NCBI GenBank assembly: GCA_038207585.1
Contig: JBBQZP010000003.1
Span: forward strand, 62,001-126,000
DNA: 64,000 nt
Source of the DNA: JBBQZP01 sp038207585
Lineage (GTDB): Bacteria > Pseudomonadota > Alphaproteobacteria > Rhodobacterales > Rhodobacteraceae
Direction of reading: 5' to 3'
Shown here: in pieces, positions 41,400-50,780 of the stretch
Layout of the letters: every line of letters begins with the position of its first letter
Numbering within the stretch: position 1 is the first letter of the stretch
Position numbers and translations under genes: made by a program
The notes under the pieces: generated by a model
What the model was told of the DNA's origin: nothing
The model's input: only the letters and a program-made list of their open reading frames with translations
Database searches by the model: none

Positions 41400-43424
41400 A
41401 TGGCACTATATCCGCATTTGCTAACACCGCTTGACCTGGGCTTTGTTACTTTGCCGAACCGCGTTCTGATGGGGTCGATGCACACCGGGCTGGAAGAGAC
41501 GCGCGACTGGAACCGGGTTGCCGCGTTTTACGAGGCGCGCGCGAAGGGCGGCGTTGCCCTGATGGTGACGGGGGGCATGGCCCCCAATCCCGAGGGCGGC
41601 GTATTTCCCGGTGCGGCAGGGCTTTTTTCGGCGGAGGACATAGCCCACCACCGGATTGTGACCGACCGGGTGCATGCGGCAGGCGGGCGGATCGCGATGC
41701 AGATCCTGCATGCCGGGCGGTATGCCTATGGCAAGGGCTGTGTGTCGGCCTCTGCGGTGAAATCGCCGATATCGCCGTTTGTGCCGCAGGCATTGGATGA
41801 GGCCGGGATCGAAAAGCAGATCGCCAATATAGTTACAGCAGCGGTTCGTGCACAGGAGGCGGGGTATGACGGCGCAGAGATCATGGGGAGCGAGGGGTAT
41901 TTCCTGAACCAGTTCCTTGTCCGGCATGTGAACAAGCGGACCGATCGCTGGGGCGGTGATTACGCCAACCGGATGCGCCTGCCGGTCGAGGTGGTGCGCC
42001 GGGTGCGGGCGGCGGTCGGGCCCGCGTTCATTCTGATTTACCGGATCAGCCTGATTGATCTGGTGCCTGATGGCTCCACCTGGGACGAGGTTGTGCTGCT
42101 GGCGAAAGCGATTGAGGCGGCGGGGGCAACCATCCTGAATACCGGGATCGGCTGGCATGAAGCGCGCGTGCCGACGATTGCGACAAGCGTGCCCCGCGCG
42201 GCGTTTGCGTGGTTGACGGGGCGGCTGCGGGCCGAGGTGTCGGTTCCGGTGATCGCGTCGAACCGGATCAACACGCCTGAGGTGGCCGAGGGGATACTCG
42301 CCGAAGGGCTAGCCGACATGGTCAGCATGGCGCGGCCGTTTCTGGCGGACCCTGACTTTGTGGCCAAGGCAGCGGCGGGACGGGCCACCGAGATCGCGCC
42401 CTGCATCGCGTGCAATCAGGCCTGTCTGGATCACACGTTCAGCGGCAAGCTGTCATCCTGTCTGGTCAACCCACAGGCCTGCCATGAGACAGAGCTGGTC
42501 TATGCCCCTGCGGCACTGGCGAAATCCGTGGCGGTTGTCGGCGCGGGCCCTGCCGGATTGATGTGTGCAATGGTGGCGGCACGGCGCGGACATCGGGTGA
42601 CGCTCTTTGAGCGGGCGGCAGAGTTGGGCGGGCAGTTGAATCTGGCAAAACAGGTCCCGGGAAAAGAGGAGTTTCACGGGCTGGTTGCGTGGTTCCGCAC
42701 CATGGTCACGGGGTTGAGCATCGAGGTTCGGTTGGGGGTCGAGGCGGGGGTAGATACCTTGCGCGGGTTTGACGAGGTGGTGGTTGCCACCGGCGTTGCC
42801 CCGCGCGATCCGGGGATACCGGGGCAGGATGGCGCCAATGTGCTGCGTTATATAGACGTGCTGCGCGGGGCAGCGGTGGGCAAGCGCGTGGCCGTGATCG
42901 GGGCCGGGGGCATCGGCTTTGATGTAGCCGAGTATCTGGTCCATTCAGGGGAAAGCCCGACCAACGATCTGGCGCTTTGGCGCCGCGAATGGGGGGTCGG
43001 CGATCCGGCGGATACGGCGGGCGGGCTGGTCGAACAGGGACCGCAACCCGAGGCCCGGGCGCGCGAGGTCTGGCTGTTGCAGCGCAAGGCGGAAAAGCCG
43101 GGGCGCGGATTGGGCAAGACAACGGGCTGGATTCACCGCGCGGCACTGGCCATGAAGGGCGTGCAGATGGAGGGCGGCGTGAACTACGAGGCGATCACGG
43201 ATGAGGGTGTGCAGATCAGCCACGGCGCGGCGCGGGAGAATCCGCAACTTCTGGCCGTCGATTCAGTCGTTCTGTGTGCGGGCCAGGTGCCCGAACGCGG
43301 GTTGGCCGATGCGTTGGCGCAGGCGGGCATTGCCCATCACATCATCGGCGGGGCCGATGTGGCCGCCGAGCTGGACGCCAAACGCGCCATTGATCAGGGC
43401 GCACGGCTGGCTGCTACATTCTGA
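41400..43424 (+). CDS. NADH:flavin oxidoreductase, 2,4-dienoyl-CoA reductase (FadH) type
   Basis: 674 aa, matching FadH length. The N-terminal OYE-type TIM barrel binds FMN (MGSMHTGLEE, GYDGAEIMGSEGYFLNQFL). The [4Fe-4S] cysteines are in CIACNQACLD and SSCLVNPQAC. FAD- and NAD(P)-binding Rossmann domains follow (VAVVGAGPAGLMCAMVAARR; VAVIGAGGIGFDVAEYLV). Likely role: reduction of 2,4-dienoyl-CoA in oxidation of unsaturated fatty acids. Related enzymes with other substrates have the same layout. ATG 41400 begins the conserved MALYPHLLTPLDLGF; the frame is open upstream. Confidence 0.88.
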   Translation: MALYPHLLTPLDLGFVTLPNRVLMGSMHTGLEETRDWNRVAAFYEARAKGGVALMVTGGMAPNPEGGVFPGAAGLFSAEDIAHHRIVTDRVHAAGGRIAMQILHAGRYAYGKGCVSASAVKSPISPFVPQALDEAGIEKQIANIVTAAVRAQEAGYDGAEIMGSEGYFLNQFLVRHVNKRTDRWGGDYANRMRLPVEVVRRVRAAVGPAFILIYRISLIDLVPDGSTWDEVVLLAKAIEAAGATILNTGIGWHEARVPTIATSVPRAAFAWLTGRLRAEVSVPVIASNRINTPEVAEGILAEGLADMVSMARPFLADPDFVAKAAAGRATEIAPCIACNQACLDHTFSGKLSSCLVNPQACHETELVYAPAALAKSVAVVGAGPAGLMCAMVAARRGHRVTLFERAAELGGQLNLAKQVPGKEEFHGLVAWFRTMVTGLSIEVRLGVEAGVDTLRGFDEVVVATGVAPRDPGIPGQDGANVLRYIDVLRGAAVGKRVAVIGAGGIGFDVAEYLVHSGESPTNDLALWRREWGVGDPADTAGGLVEQGPQPEARAREVWLLQRKAEKPGRGLGKTTGWIHRAALAMKGVQMEGGVNYEAITDEGVQISHGAARENPQLLAVDSVVLCAGQVPERGLADALAQAGIAHHIIGGADVAAELDAKRAIDQGARLAATF

Positions 43425-43429
43425 AATGT

Positions 43430-43478
43430 GCGCCGCGCGTGTCGGGGATGGCATGCGGAGCATTGACACGCGCGGCGC
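43430..43478. terminator. 14-bp perfect inverted repeat after the FadH-like gene
   Basis: GCGCCGCGCGTGTC (43430-43443) pairs with GACACGCGCGGCGC (43465-43478) over a 21-base loop. It begins 5 bases after the stop and lies between convergent genes. The stem is very stable; no T-run follows. Confidence 0.6.
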
Positions 43479-43513
43479 GACCGGAGGGCATAGACCGCCC
43501 CCGGACCCCGTCG

Positions 43514-43762
43514 TTACTGGCTGGCGGACACGGCACCGTCGGCAACGGCCGCCGAAAGCTCTGCCGGATCAACGCCGCCGTCAGCGTTCGCGTCGATCGT
43601 GGTGAAGGTTTCTTCGGTCAGCGCAGGATAGGCCACTTGAAGCTCGGCAAGGGACCATGTGCCGTTGCCGTCGGTATCTTCGATCTGCGGGGCATCCTGC
43701 GCCATGGCCTGCGCGCCCATAAGTCCGGCCGTTGCAGCGGCGATAAGGAAAGTGCGGGTCAT
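43514..43762 (-). CDS. Small exported EF-hand protein
   Basis: 82 aa. AAGGAG 8 bases upstream sets ATG 43762. A signal peptide (about residues 1-21, ending AMA) precedes two calcium-binding-like loops: DTDGNGTWSLAEL and DANADGGVDPAEL. It is probably a periplasmic Ca-binding protein of unknown role. The 388-bp gap 43763-44150 upstream shows no convincing gene; it contains promoters for this gene and the LysR gene. Confidence 0.78.
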   Translation of the reverse strand: MTRTFLIAAATAGLMGAQAMAQDAPQIEDTDGNGTWSLAELQVAYPALTEETFTTIDANADGGVDPAELSAAVADGAVSASQ

Positions 43763-44150
43763 TGTGATCTCCTTGATCATGTGAACAGAAGCGGGCCGGT
43801 TGGCGCCGCCTCGACAACCGACCTAAGGCGCATTGGGACAGCGTTCCAGAGGCGCACGGATTCTGCCACAAATCGCGCCGGAAACCCGCCGGATGCGTCG
43901 ATCTGGTAAAACATTTTCCCGCTCAACCCCGGTCATCCCCTCTTTTTCCGCCGAAGCCCAAAGGTGATTCCGGCGACTTTGCTCTGCCTGAGCGGGTAAG
44001 ACGGCATCGGCGGAAACCCGTTAAAGCTGTTTCCCTGCCATGAACGATCCGCAGGAATACCCCGGACTTGTCGCGCCAGCGCCCCGATCCTGCCCGATTT
44101 CGGGATCAATAACACCCTAACTGCCCGTACATGGTGGCAAGGGGAATACA

Positions 44151-45056
44151 ATGGACCGACTGACGGAAATGGAAGCTTTTGCTATGGTCGTCGACCAGGG
44201 CGGCTTCACAGACGCTGCCAAGAAGATGGGGATCTCCAAATCGGCGGTGTCAAAGCATGTGTCCGCCCTTGAGGCCCGCCTTGGCGCGCGTCTGCTCAAC
44301 CGCACCACGCGCCGGGTGTCGCCCACCGAGATCGGGCTTGCCTACTACGACCGCGCCCGCCGCGTTCTGAATGATGCAGGCGAGGCTGATGCGCTGGTCA
44401 CATCCATGCAGTCGGCTCCATCGGGGTTGTTGCGCATTTCGGTTGCGACCGATTTTGGCGTGAACCTGTTGTCGCCCATACTCGGGGATTTCCTGCTCGA
44501 ATATCCCGATATTACCGTCAACATGGTTTTGAACAACCGCTATGTGGAACTGATCTCCGAAGGGTTCGACATGGCGATCCGGGTCGGCGATCTGGAAGAC
44601 AGCAGCCTGCGCGCCCGCAAACTGACCGAAACCACCAAACGAATGATCGGCGCACCGCGCTATTTCCAGAAATACGGTCGCCCGATGAAAATCGACGATC
44701 TGAACGACCACAAACTGCTGCATTATTCCAATCAGGCCAACGGCAACGTCTGGAAAGTCACGGCTCCGTCGGGCGAAAAGCGGCAGGTGCGTTCGGTTGG
44801 CTGGTTGACGGTGAATGACGGGCAATCACTGTTGAATGCCGCCGTGTCGGGGCTTGGTATCGCCTATTTGCCCAGCTTTCTTTATGCCGAAGCGATGAAA
44901 CAGGGTCAGGTCGAAGAGGCCATTCCGGGCCTGCCGCTTGAAACGCTTGGCATCTATGCGGTTTACCCGCCGGGACGCTTTACCCAGCCCAAAGTGCGTG
45001 CCTTCATCGACTTTCTGGCGCGGCGCTATTCCGACAAGGGGCCGGACATCTGGTGA
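44151..45056 (+). CDS. LysR family transcriptional regulator
   Basis: 301 aa. The N-terminal winged HTH is MEAFAMVVDQGGFTDAAKKM and ISKSAVSKHVSALEARLGAR, then LLNRTTRRVSPTE. The effector domain begins about residue 90 (GLLRISVATDFGVNLLSPIL). The type with RxTR-R and a short linker is common among CrgA/DsdC-like regulators. No target can be named; the neighbours are convergent (OmpA) and divergent (EF-hand). AAGGGG precedes the ATG. Confidence 0.9.
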   Translation: MDRLTEMEAFAMVVDQGGFTDAAKKMGISKSAVSKHVSALEARLGARLLNRTTRRVSPTEIGLAYYDRARRVLNDAGEADALVTSMQSAPSGLLRISVATDFGVNLLSPILGDFLLEYPDITVNMVLNNRYVELISEGFDMAIRVGDLEDSSLRARKLTETTKRMIGAPRYFQKYGRPMKIDDLNDHKLLHYSNQANGNVWKVTAPSGEKRQVRSVGWLTVNDGQSLLNAAVSGLGIAYLPSFLYAEAMKQGQVEEAIPGLPLETLGIYAVYPPGRFTQPKVRAFIDFLARRYSDKGPDIW

Positions 45057-46049
45057 TCACTCGGTCGCGTTCAGCATGACCTCGACCCTGCGGTTCCGGT
45101 TGCGGCCAGCGTCGGTCAGGTTGCTGTCGCGCGGGGCCAGATAGCCGACCCCGTCCGCCGTCATCTGCGATGCCGCAACGCCGTATTTGTCGATCAACCG
45201 CTGCCGCACGGATACGGCCCGCTTGCGCGACAGGGCGATGTTGCCATCCAGTCCGCCCGACGCATCGGAATGCCCGACCAAAGCGACGGAACGCGCGGGG
45301 TTGGCTTTCAGATAGGCGGCAAGCGCCGCAAGCGACGGATAATCCGCGTCCTGCAGCGACCCTGATCCGGTGGTGAACACCAGATCGTCCAGCGCCATGC
45401 TGCCGCCCGTTTCAAGCTGCTTTCCAATATCGGAAATCGTTGATGCGCTGACCGGACCCGGTGCGGGATCGGTCTGATCGGCCACCGGATCATCCGTCGC
45501 CGGATCGGCGGCAGGCGCAGGTGTGAGTTCCGTCGCATCGGGTTGCGCCACCCCGATCCGCGTCAACTGCACAAATCCCGAAGCAACCGACCGGCTGACC
45601 AGAAGGCTCAGGTATTCCGGGCCAGCGGTGGTGTCTTTCCGGGCCGCAAGATAGCGGAAATCACCAAGGTCGATGTGCATGTCGGGTTCGGGCAGAACCT
45701 CGGTGCCATAGCGGAAATCGAAGCCGCCACACGCGTCGGTTTCACATTCGAACATCGGGGTCCAACCGTCTTGCGCGATCTGCGCGCGCAGGGGTTGCAT
45801 CAACGAAAGCGTTGAAATCTCTGGCGCATTGATCCGCCACGCGGTCTGATCCAGCGCCCCTTCGATCAGTTGGGTTGGAAAGGCCGTATCCGTCCACGCC
45901 CCGACCGGCAGGCGGTAACTGGCCAGCGGTTCGGACCGCGCCGACGTCTGCGTCGCCTCGCCCGGAAACGACAGCGTAAGTGCATGCGCCTCAGCGCAAC
46001 CAAAGGCCATCAGGGCGGCGAAAAGGGCGGTCGTGCGGATCAACGGCAT
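45057..46049 (-). CDS. OmpA-domain outer-membrane or periplasmic protein
   Basis: 330 aa. A signal peptide (about residues 1-23) and a unique N-terminal region (about 25-165, with Cys in FECETDACGGFDF) are followed by a Pro/Asp/Ala-rich linker and a C-terminal OmpA peptidoglycan-binding domain (VALVGHSDASGGLDGNIALS, SRKRAVSVRQRL, NRNRRVEVML). It anchors to the cell wall in the periplasm. The stop abuts the LysR stop with no gap. Confidence 0.87.
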   Translation of the reverse strand: MPLIRTTALFAALMAFGCAEAHALTLSFPGEATQTSARSEPLASYRLPVGAWTDTAFPTQLIEGALDQTAWRINAPEISTLSLMQPLRAQIAQDGWTPMFECETDACGGFDFRYGTEVLPEPDMHIDLGDFRYLAARKDTTAGPEYLSLLVSRSVASGFVQLTRIGVAQPDATELTPAPAADPATDDPVADQTDPAPGPVSASTISDIGKQLETGGSMALDDLVFTTGSGSLQDADYPSLAALAAYLKANPARSVALVGHSDASGGLDGNIALSRKRAVSVRQRLIDKYGVAASQMTADGVGYLAPRDSNLTDAGRNRNRRVEVMLNATE

Positions 46050-46061
46050 GGCTTCTTTCGT

Positions 46062-46769
46062 CTACAGCACGCGGTAATGATACTGTCCCACAGCTTGCAT
46101 CCCGAGGGAAGCATAGAGCGCGCGGGCGGGTTGATTGGCGGTGGTGACAGCAAGGGCAAGAGTACGCGCCCCGCTCTCCTGCGCGAAAGTTGCCGCGCGT
46201 TGCAGGATGTTGCGTGCCACGCCAAGGCGGCGAAACGCGGGCACCACCTCGATTGCGTGAATCATCGCGGTGGTCTGATGCAGGGCAACAAAAGCGACCC
46301 CGGCCGCGCGGTCATTCTGGCGGCCAAGGACCACCGATTTGGCCCCCTGCGCACGGTCCATCACCGCCAGACGGGCCGCCCCAATGCCCGCCACCGACCA
46401 CAAATCCCGCGCAATCGCCATTGGCGGCCAATGCGGGAATGTGGTCATCGGCGGTGCGGGGGGATCGGCCAGCGCATCGGTTTCGCCGGCGTAGAGCATC
46501 ACCGGGTCGTGCAAGCGGTAGCCGCGCCGGTTCAATTCGGCATCAAGCGCCGCATCTTCGGGGCGCAGCACGAAAATCGGCGTCTGGCCCAGCGTGCACA
46601 TCGCCGCTTCGGCGGTGGGAATATCGTCAGGGTGCCAATCGGCTGCGGGCGAGGTTGCCGAAACCCGCTGCCCGCCACCCTGCCCTTCGCGGATGATCCA
46701 GGGGCCGATGCGGCTTTGGCTGGCGGCGGGCCATGTGCCCTCCATCGCGGCAAAAAGCTGGTCCGTCAT
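46062..46769 (-). CDS. GNAT family N-acetyltransferase
   Basis: 235 aa. The acetyl-CoA site is visible in VVPAFRRLGVARNILQRAA and ALAVTTANQPARALYASLGM. The N-terminal part is a diverged half-domain. Substrate unknown. It overlaps the CinA-like gene by 4 nt and lies 12 bp from the OmpA gene. Confidence 0.84.
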   Translation of the reverse strand: MTDQLFAAMEGTWPAASQSRIGPWIIREGQGGGQRVSATSPAADWHPDDIPTAEAAMCTLGQTPIFVLRPEDAALDAELNRRGYRLHDPVMLYAGETDALADPPAPPMTTFPHWPPMAIARDLWSVAGIGAARLAVMDRAQGAKSVVLGRQNDRAAGVAFVALHQTTAMIHAIEVVPAFRRLGVARNILQRAATFAQESGARTLALAVTTANQPARALYASLGMQAVGQYHYRVL

Positions 46770-47488
46770 GCCGGGAACAGGGCGGAAAGCCGGGCCATCG
46801 CTGCATCAAGCAGGGCCGCGTCGCTGCCCCGGATCACCAGATTGGTGCCGTATGCGCCGTTTTGCTGAAACGGATAACTTCCCATCGAAAGATCGGGATA
46901 TTCGGCGGCCAGTGCGGCAAAGGGATCCGCCACATCGCCCTCGCCCCGGTCAACCCGCAGCGAGCGGCTTTGCAACGGTGCGCCCCCGGTCAGCGTGGGC
47001 AGAATGCTGGCCACCATCGCGTGAAACACCGACGGCACCCCCGCCATGACATGCACATTGCCTAAGCGGAAACCGGGAGCGATGGACACCGGGTTTTCGA
47101 TCAGGTCCGCGCCGTCGGGAATACGCGCCATGCGCTGACGGGCGTCATTGAACTCCATCCCCCGACTGGCGTAATGCGCGCCAAGCAGCGCCATCGCATC
47201 GGCGCGGTGGGTGATCTTCACGCCAAAGGCCACGGCCATTGCATCGGCGGTGATGTCATCATGGGTAGGGCCAATGCCGCCCGAGGTAAAAACGCTGTCA
47301 TAGCGCGCACGCAGGGCATTCACCGCCTCGACAATCGCTGCCTGATCGTCGGCCACGACGCGCGCTTCGGCCAGACGGATGCCGTGCGCCGTCAATTCGC
47401 CCGCAAGGTGGTGCGTGTTGCCATCACGCGTGCGGCCCGACAGGATTTCATCCCCGATGACCAGCATCGCGGCGGTGGGTTGCGTCAT
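46766..47488 (-). CDS. CinA-like molybdopterin-binding domain protein
   Basis: 240 aa. The MoCF/CinA N-terminal domain is clear: AMLVIGDEILSGRTRDGNTH, TSGGIGPTHDDITADAMA, VMAGVPSVFHAMV. The C-terminal amidase domain of full CinA is absent, as in many alphaproteobacterial short forms. Role uncertain; the full-length family has NMN deamidase and ADP-ribose pyrophosphatase activities. It is divergent from map. Confidence 0.86.
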   Translation of the reverse strand: MTQPTAAMLVIGDEILSGRTRDGNTHHLAGELTAHGIRLAEARVVADDQAAIVEAVNALRARYDSVFTSGGIGPTHDDITADAMAVAFGVKITHRADAMALLGAHYASRGMEFNDARQRMARIPDGADLIENPVSIAPGFRLGNVHVMAGVPSVFHAMVASILPTLTGGAPLQSRSLRVDRGEGDVADPFAALAAEYPDLSMGSYPFQQNGAYGTNLVIRGSDAALLDAAMARLSALFPA

Positions 47489-47608
47489 CTGCGCTCTCCT
47501 TATGACATGGACTGGGTATAGGTCAGGGCTTGGCGGCTTTCAAACCCTGCCGCACCTCGGGGACTAGCCATTTGCGGTGGCTTTGACTATTCAGGACGAA
47601 ATGGCTTT

Positions 47609-48430
47609 GTGGAACGACGCGTGGACGAGATCAGAGGACGCACGACCCGGGATGGCATCCGCATCTATGACGATGCGGATTTCGCAGGCATGCGCGCGGC
47701 GGGGCGTGTCGCGGCAGATATCCTTGATCTGGTAGCACCCCTTGTGGTGCCCGGCGTTACAACCGCCGCGATTGACGATTTCATCACCGCCGAGGTGAAC
47801 CGGCGCGGCGTGACATCGGCCACCATCGGGTATCGCGGCTATAAGCATGCATCGTGCATTTCCGTGAACCATGTGGTCTGCCATGGAATTCCCGGGCCCA
47901 AGGTGCTGGTCGACGGCGATATTCTGAATATCGACGTCACCGTGATCGTTGATGGCTGGTATGGCGACACAAGCCGGATGTATGCGGCGGGCGTGATGAA
48001 CCGCAAGGCAGAACGTCTGGTGCAGGTGACGCATGACGCGCTGATGATGGGGATCGGGGCCGTGCGCCCCGGCAACACCTTCGGCGATATCGGCCACGCG
48101 ATTCAGGCCTATGCCGAAGCGCACCGGATGAGCGTGGTGCGTGATTTCTGCGGCCACGGCCTTGGCCGGGTGTTCCACGCACCGCCCAATGTATTGCACT
48201 ATGGGCGCGCGGGGTCCGGGGCCGTGCTGGAGGAAGGCATGTTCTTCACCATCGAACCGATGGTCAATCTGGGCCGCCCCGAAACCAAGGTGCTGGCAGA
48301 TGATTGGACAGCGGTGACGCGGGACAAATCCTTGTCGGCGCAGTTCGAACATTCCATCGGGGTGACCGCGACGGGGTGCGAGATTTTCACGCTGTCACCG
48401 GCTGGAACGTTTCATCCGACCCAAGGTTAG
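47609..48430 (+). CDS. map: Methionine aminopeptidase, type I
   Basis: 273 aa from GTG 47609; GTG 47621 (269 aa) is equally possible, and neither has a strong ribosome site. RDGIRIYDDADFAGMRAAGR starts the conserved part. Metal ligands are in LNIDVTVIVDGWYGDTSRMY, CGHGLGRVFH and FTIEPMV, with a final E in QFEHSIGVT. It removes the initiator Met from new proteins. Confidence 0.95.
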   Translation: MERRVDEIRGRTTRDGIRIYDDADFAGMRAAGRVAADILDLVAPLVVPGVTTAAIDDFITAEVNRRGVTSATIGYRGYKHASCISVNHVVCHGIPGPKVLVDGDILNIDVTVIVDGWYGDTSRMYAAGVMNRKAERLVQVTHDALMMGIGAVRPGNTFGDIGHAIQAYAEAHRMSVVRDFCGHGLGRVFHAPPNVLHYGRAGSGAVLEEGMFFTIEPMVNLGRPETKVLADDWTAVTRDKSLSAQFEHSIGVTATGCEIFTLSPAGTFHPTQG

Positions 48431-48445
48431 GGCCGCGAGCGCGGA

Positions 48446-48490
48446 CCGGGGCGCTGCCCCGGACCCCGGAGTATTTTTGCAAAAATGAAG
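48446..48490 (+). terminator. Hairpin plus ATATTT/AAAATGAAG element after map
   Basis: CCGGGGC (48446-48452) pairs with GCCCCGG (48456-48462). After 5 bases comes GGAGTATTTTTGC followed by AAAAATGAAG (48468-48490), which supplies a T-rich run. It probably terminates map, and is the clearest example of the dispersed hairpin-plus-element pattern. Confidence 0.65.
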
Positions 48491-48504
48491 TCACAAGACC
48501 AAGG

Positions 48505-49323
48505 TCAGGGGCGGCGTCGGTGGGTGACCGGGCTGCCGTCTTGCTTGGTGATGCGGGCGATTGCGGTTTTCGTGTTTTCAACCACCACGGCCATGAAGGC
48601 GGCGGTGGCGTGGATCATGAAATCTGCGTTCATCGCCATGGCGACATGGCCTTTCCAGAAGATCAGATCGCCACGTTTCAGGGGGGATTTGTCGGCGATG
48701 GCTTTGCCGATATCCTGTTGCAGGTCGCTGTCGCTGGGGCAATCCTTGCCCGTGGCGTGCAGAGCCGCCTGCACGAGGCCCGAGCAATCCAGCCCGGCGC
48801 GGGAATTGCCGCCCCAGAGGTAGGGCACGCCCAGAAAGGTTTGCGCCACGGCGACCGGGTCGGCGTGCCAGTTGCCGATGGGGCGCAGGTGCAATGTCGG
48901 CACATAGCCACGCGTGGTGTGGCTGTATTTGCCATCCTCGCCCAGAACGGTGAGCCGCGCGCCCATGGTGAGGGCCGCCGTTTCGCGGATTTTCAGCTTT
49001 GCTTCGGGGTAAAGATGCGTGGCGGGGGCCGCGACCCAGTGGGTGGCGGTTTGCGCCGTGCCCAAGGCGGTTTCGGGGACATAGCCGCAGTGGCCGTCCT
49101 TGACCGATTGCACGAAGGCCCAGCCCTGATGGCGGTCAATCACGGTAACCGCGTCGCCCAGCAAAAGCTGGCGGTCGCGGGGGCCGTTCGGGGCGGTGCA
49201 TAGGTCGGTCAGGGGGGCGGTCAGCGTGGCAGGCTCACCTTGGGTGAAACGGGATGCGTCCAGCGTACCGCGCAGGCTTTCAAGGGCGGCGCGGGCGTTG
49301 GCAGGGGTCAGGCGCGGGTCCAT
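48505..49323 (-). CDS. C40 family (NlpC/P60) peptidase with SH3-like domains
   Basis: 272 aa. Bacterial SH3-like regions lie around residues 55-150. The NlpC/P60 domain follows: GNSRAGLDCSGLVQAALHAT with the catalytic Cys, then WKGHVAMAM with the His and the next His in MIHATAAFM. No signal peptide is visible. It probably cleaves cell-wall peptides, perhaps muropeptides in recycling. It starts directly against the stop of the M17 peptidase. Confidence 0.87.
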   Translation of the reverse strand: MDPRLTPANARAALESLRGTLDASRFTQGEPATLTAPLTDLCTAPNGPRDRQLLLGDAVTVIDRHQGWAFVQSVKDGHCGYVPETALGTAQTATHWVAAPATHLYPEAKLKIRETAALTMGARLTVLGEDGKYSHTTRGYVPTLHLRPIGNWHADPVAVAQTFLGVPYLWGGNSRAGLDCSGLVQAALHATGKDCPSDSDLQQDIGKAIADKSPLKRGDLIFWKGHVAMAMNADFMIHATAAFMAVVVENTKTAIARITKQDGSPVTHRRRP

Positions 49324-50709
49324 TCAAAGCCCCATGATCTGCGGCAGGGCGTGCAGGACGGCCCGCGCACCCTGACCCACAGCGCCTTTCGGCCGGGCGG
49401 GCGCATCGCTTGGCGTGTGCGCATAGATATCGAAATGAGCATATCGCGGCGCATCTGCAAAGCGGCGCAGGAACAGCGCCGCCGTGATGGAGCCCGCAAA
49501 ACCACCCGACGGCGCATTGTCCAGATCAGCGATGCCGGGTTCGATCATCGATTCGTAAGGCTCCCAGAAGGGCAGGCGCCAAACCGGATCGCAGGCGGCA
49601 GGGGCGGCGGTCGCAAGTGCTGCGGCAAATGGGTCATCATCGGTGTAGAACGGGGCGAGATCAGGGCCGACGGCAACGCGCGCCGCCCCGGTCAGCGTCG
49701 CCATCGAGATCAGCAGGTCGGGCGCGTCTTCACAGGCCCAGGCCAGCGCATCGGCCAGCACAAGGCGACCTTCGGCATCGGTGTTGTTCACCTCGACCGT
49801 CAGCCCCTTGCGAGAGGTCAGGATATCGCCGGGGCGAAAGGCGTTGCCCGCAACCGCATTTTCCACCGCCGGCACAATGACGCGCAACCGAACCGGCAGG
49901 CCCAGCGCCATGATCATCTGCGCAAGCCCCATGACCGTGGCCGCCCCGCCCATATCCTTTTTCATCAAAAGCATTCCGGCGGACGGCTTCAGGTCCAGCC
50001 CGCCGGTATCGAAACACACGCCCTTTCCGACCAGCGTCAAACTCGGGCCGGTGTTGCCCCAGGTCATCGACATCACACGCGGCGCGCGGATCGAAGCGCG
50101 ACCGACGGCGTGGATCATTGGAAAGTTCTGCGCCAGAAGTTCGTCGCCGGTGATGATTTCGGTCGTCGCGCCAAAGCGGTCGGCAAGGGCGGTGAAGGCC
50201 GATTGCAATTCGTCCGGCCCCATGTCGGAAGCAGGGGTGTTGACCAGATCACGCGTCAGATATTCGCCCGCAGCCATTGCCAGCAGGCGGGCGGCATCGC
50301 TGCCTTCGGGGGCTTTGAGCAGGGCCGCAGCGGATTTGGCAGGCTTGCGGTAGCGGTCGAACCTATATTGCGCCAGAAGCCAGCCCAGCGCGACCTCATC
50401 CCTTTGCGCCGCAGAAAGATCGCCCGCAAGATGCCATGCACCTTCGGGCAGGTCGGTCGCGACCCGCGCAATCCCGAACCGCATCCGCGCTCGGGCCCTG
50501 GCCGTGCCAAACCCGACCACGGCAGCGACAACGCCACCCTGCGCATCGGGGATCAGGCGATGATCGCCCAGCTTGCCCTCGAACCCCGTGGCGGCAAGCC
50601 AGGAGCGGGTCAATTCGGGCTGCGTGACCAGCCAGTTGGTCAGGGCTTCGGCCCCCACCACATGCAGCGGGCGCGACGCGGTGGCGGGGTCGGCAAAGGC
50701 GGGGGTCAT
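49324..50709 (-). CDS. Leucyl aminopeptidase family (M17) peptidase
   Basis: 461 aa. The metal-binding core is GKGVCFDTGGLDLKPSAGM, LMKKDMGGAATV and NTDAEGRLVLADAL, the M17 signature. It is a cytoplasmic zinc/manganese aminopeptidase that releases N-terminal residues from peptides. The N-terminal domain is shorter and diverged compared with PepA. The pairing with the NlpC/P60 gene, with no gap, suggests peptide recycling, possibly from peptidoglycan. Confidence 0.9.
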   Translation of the reverse strand: MTPAFADPATASRPLHVVGAEALTNWLVTQPELTRSWLAATGFEGKLGDHRLIPDAQGGVVAAVVGFGTARARARMRFGIARVATDLPEGAWHLAGDLSAAQRDEVALGWLLAQYRFDRYRKPAKSAAALLKAPEGSDAARLLAMAAGEYLTRDLVNTPASDMGPDELQSAFTALADRFGATTEIITGDELLAQNFPMIHAVGRASIRAPRVMSMTWGNTGPSLTLVGKGVCFDTGGLDLKPSAGMLLMKKDMGGAATVMGLAQMIMALGLPVRLRVIVPAVENAVAGNAFRPGDILTSRKGLTVEVNNTDAEGRLVLADALAWACEDAPDLLISMATLTGAARVAVGPDLAPFYTDDDPFAAALATAAPAACDPVWRLPFWEPYESMIEPGIADLDNAPSGGFAGSITAALFLRRFADAPRYAHFDIYAHTPSDAPARPKGAVGQGARAVLHALPQIMGL

Positions 50710-50780
50710 GAACGCTCCGGCAGTCAGGGGATCGCCCTGAACCCTAGCCGCTTGACGCCCCGCCGCAAGGGGAAAGGCGG

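Noticed and set aside
43933..44151. A 72-codon minus frame in the gap between the EF-hand and LysR genes
   Set aside because: No ribosome site, uneven codon use and no recognisable feature; the gap is better explained by two promoters.
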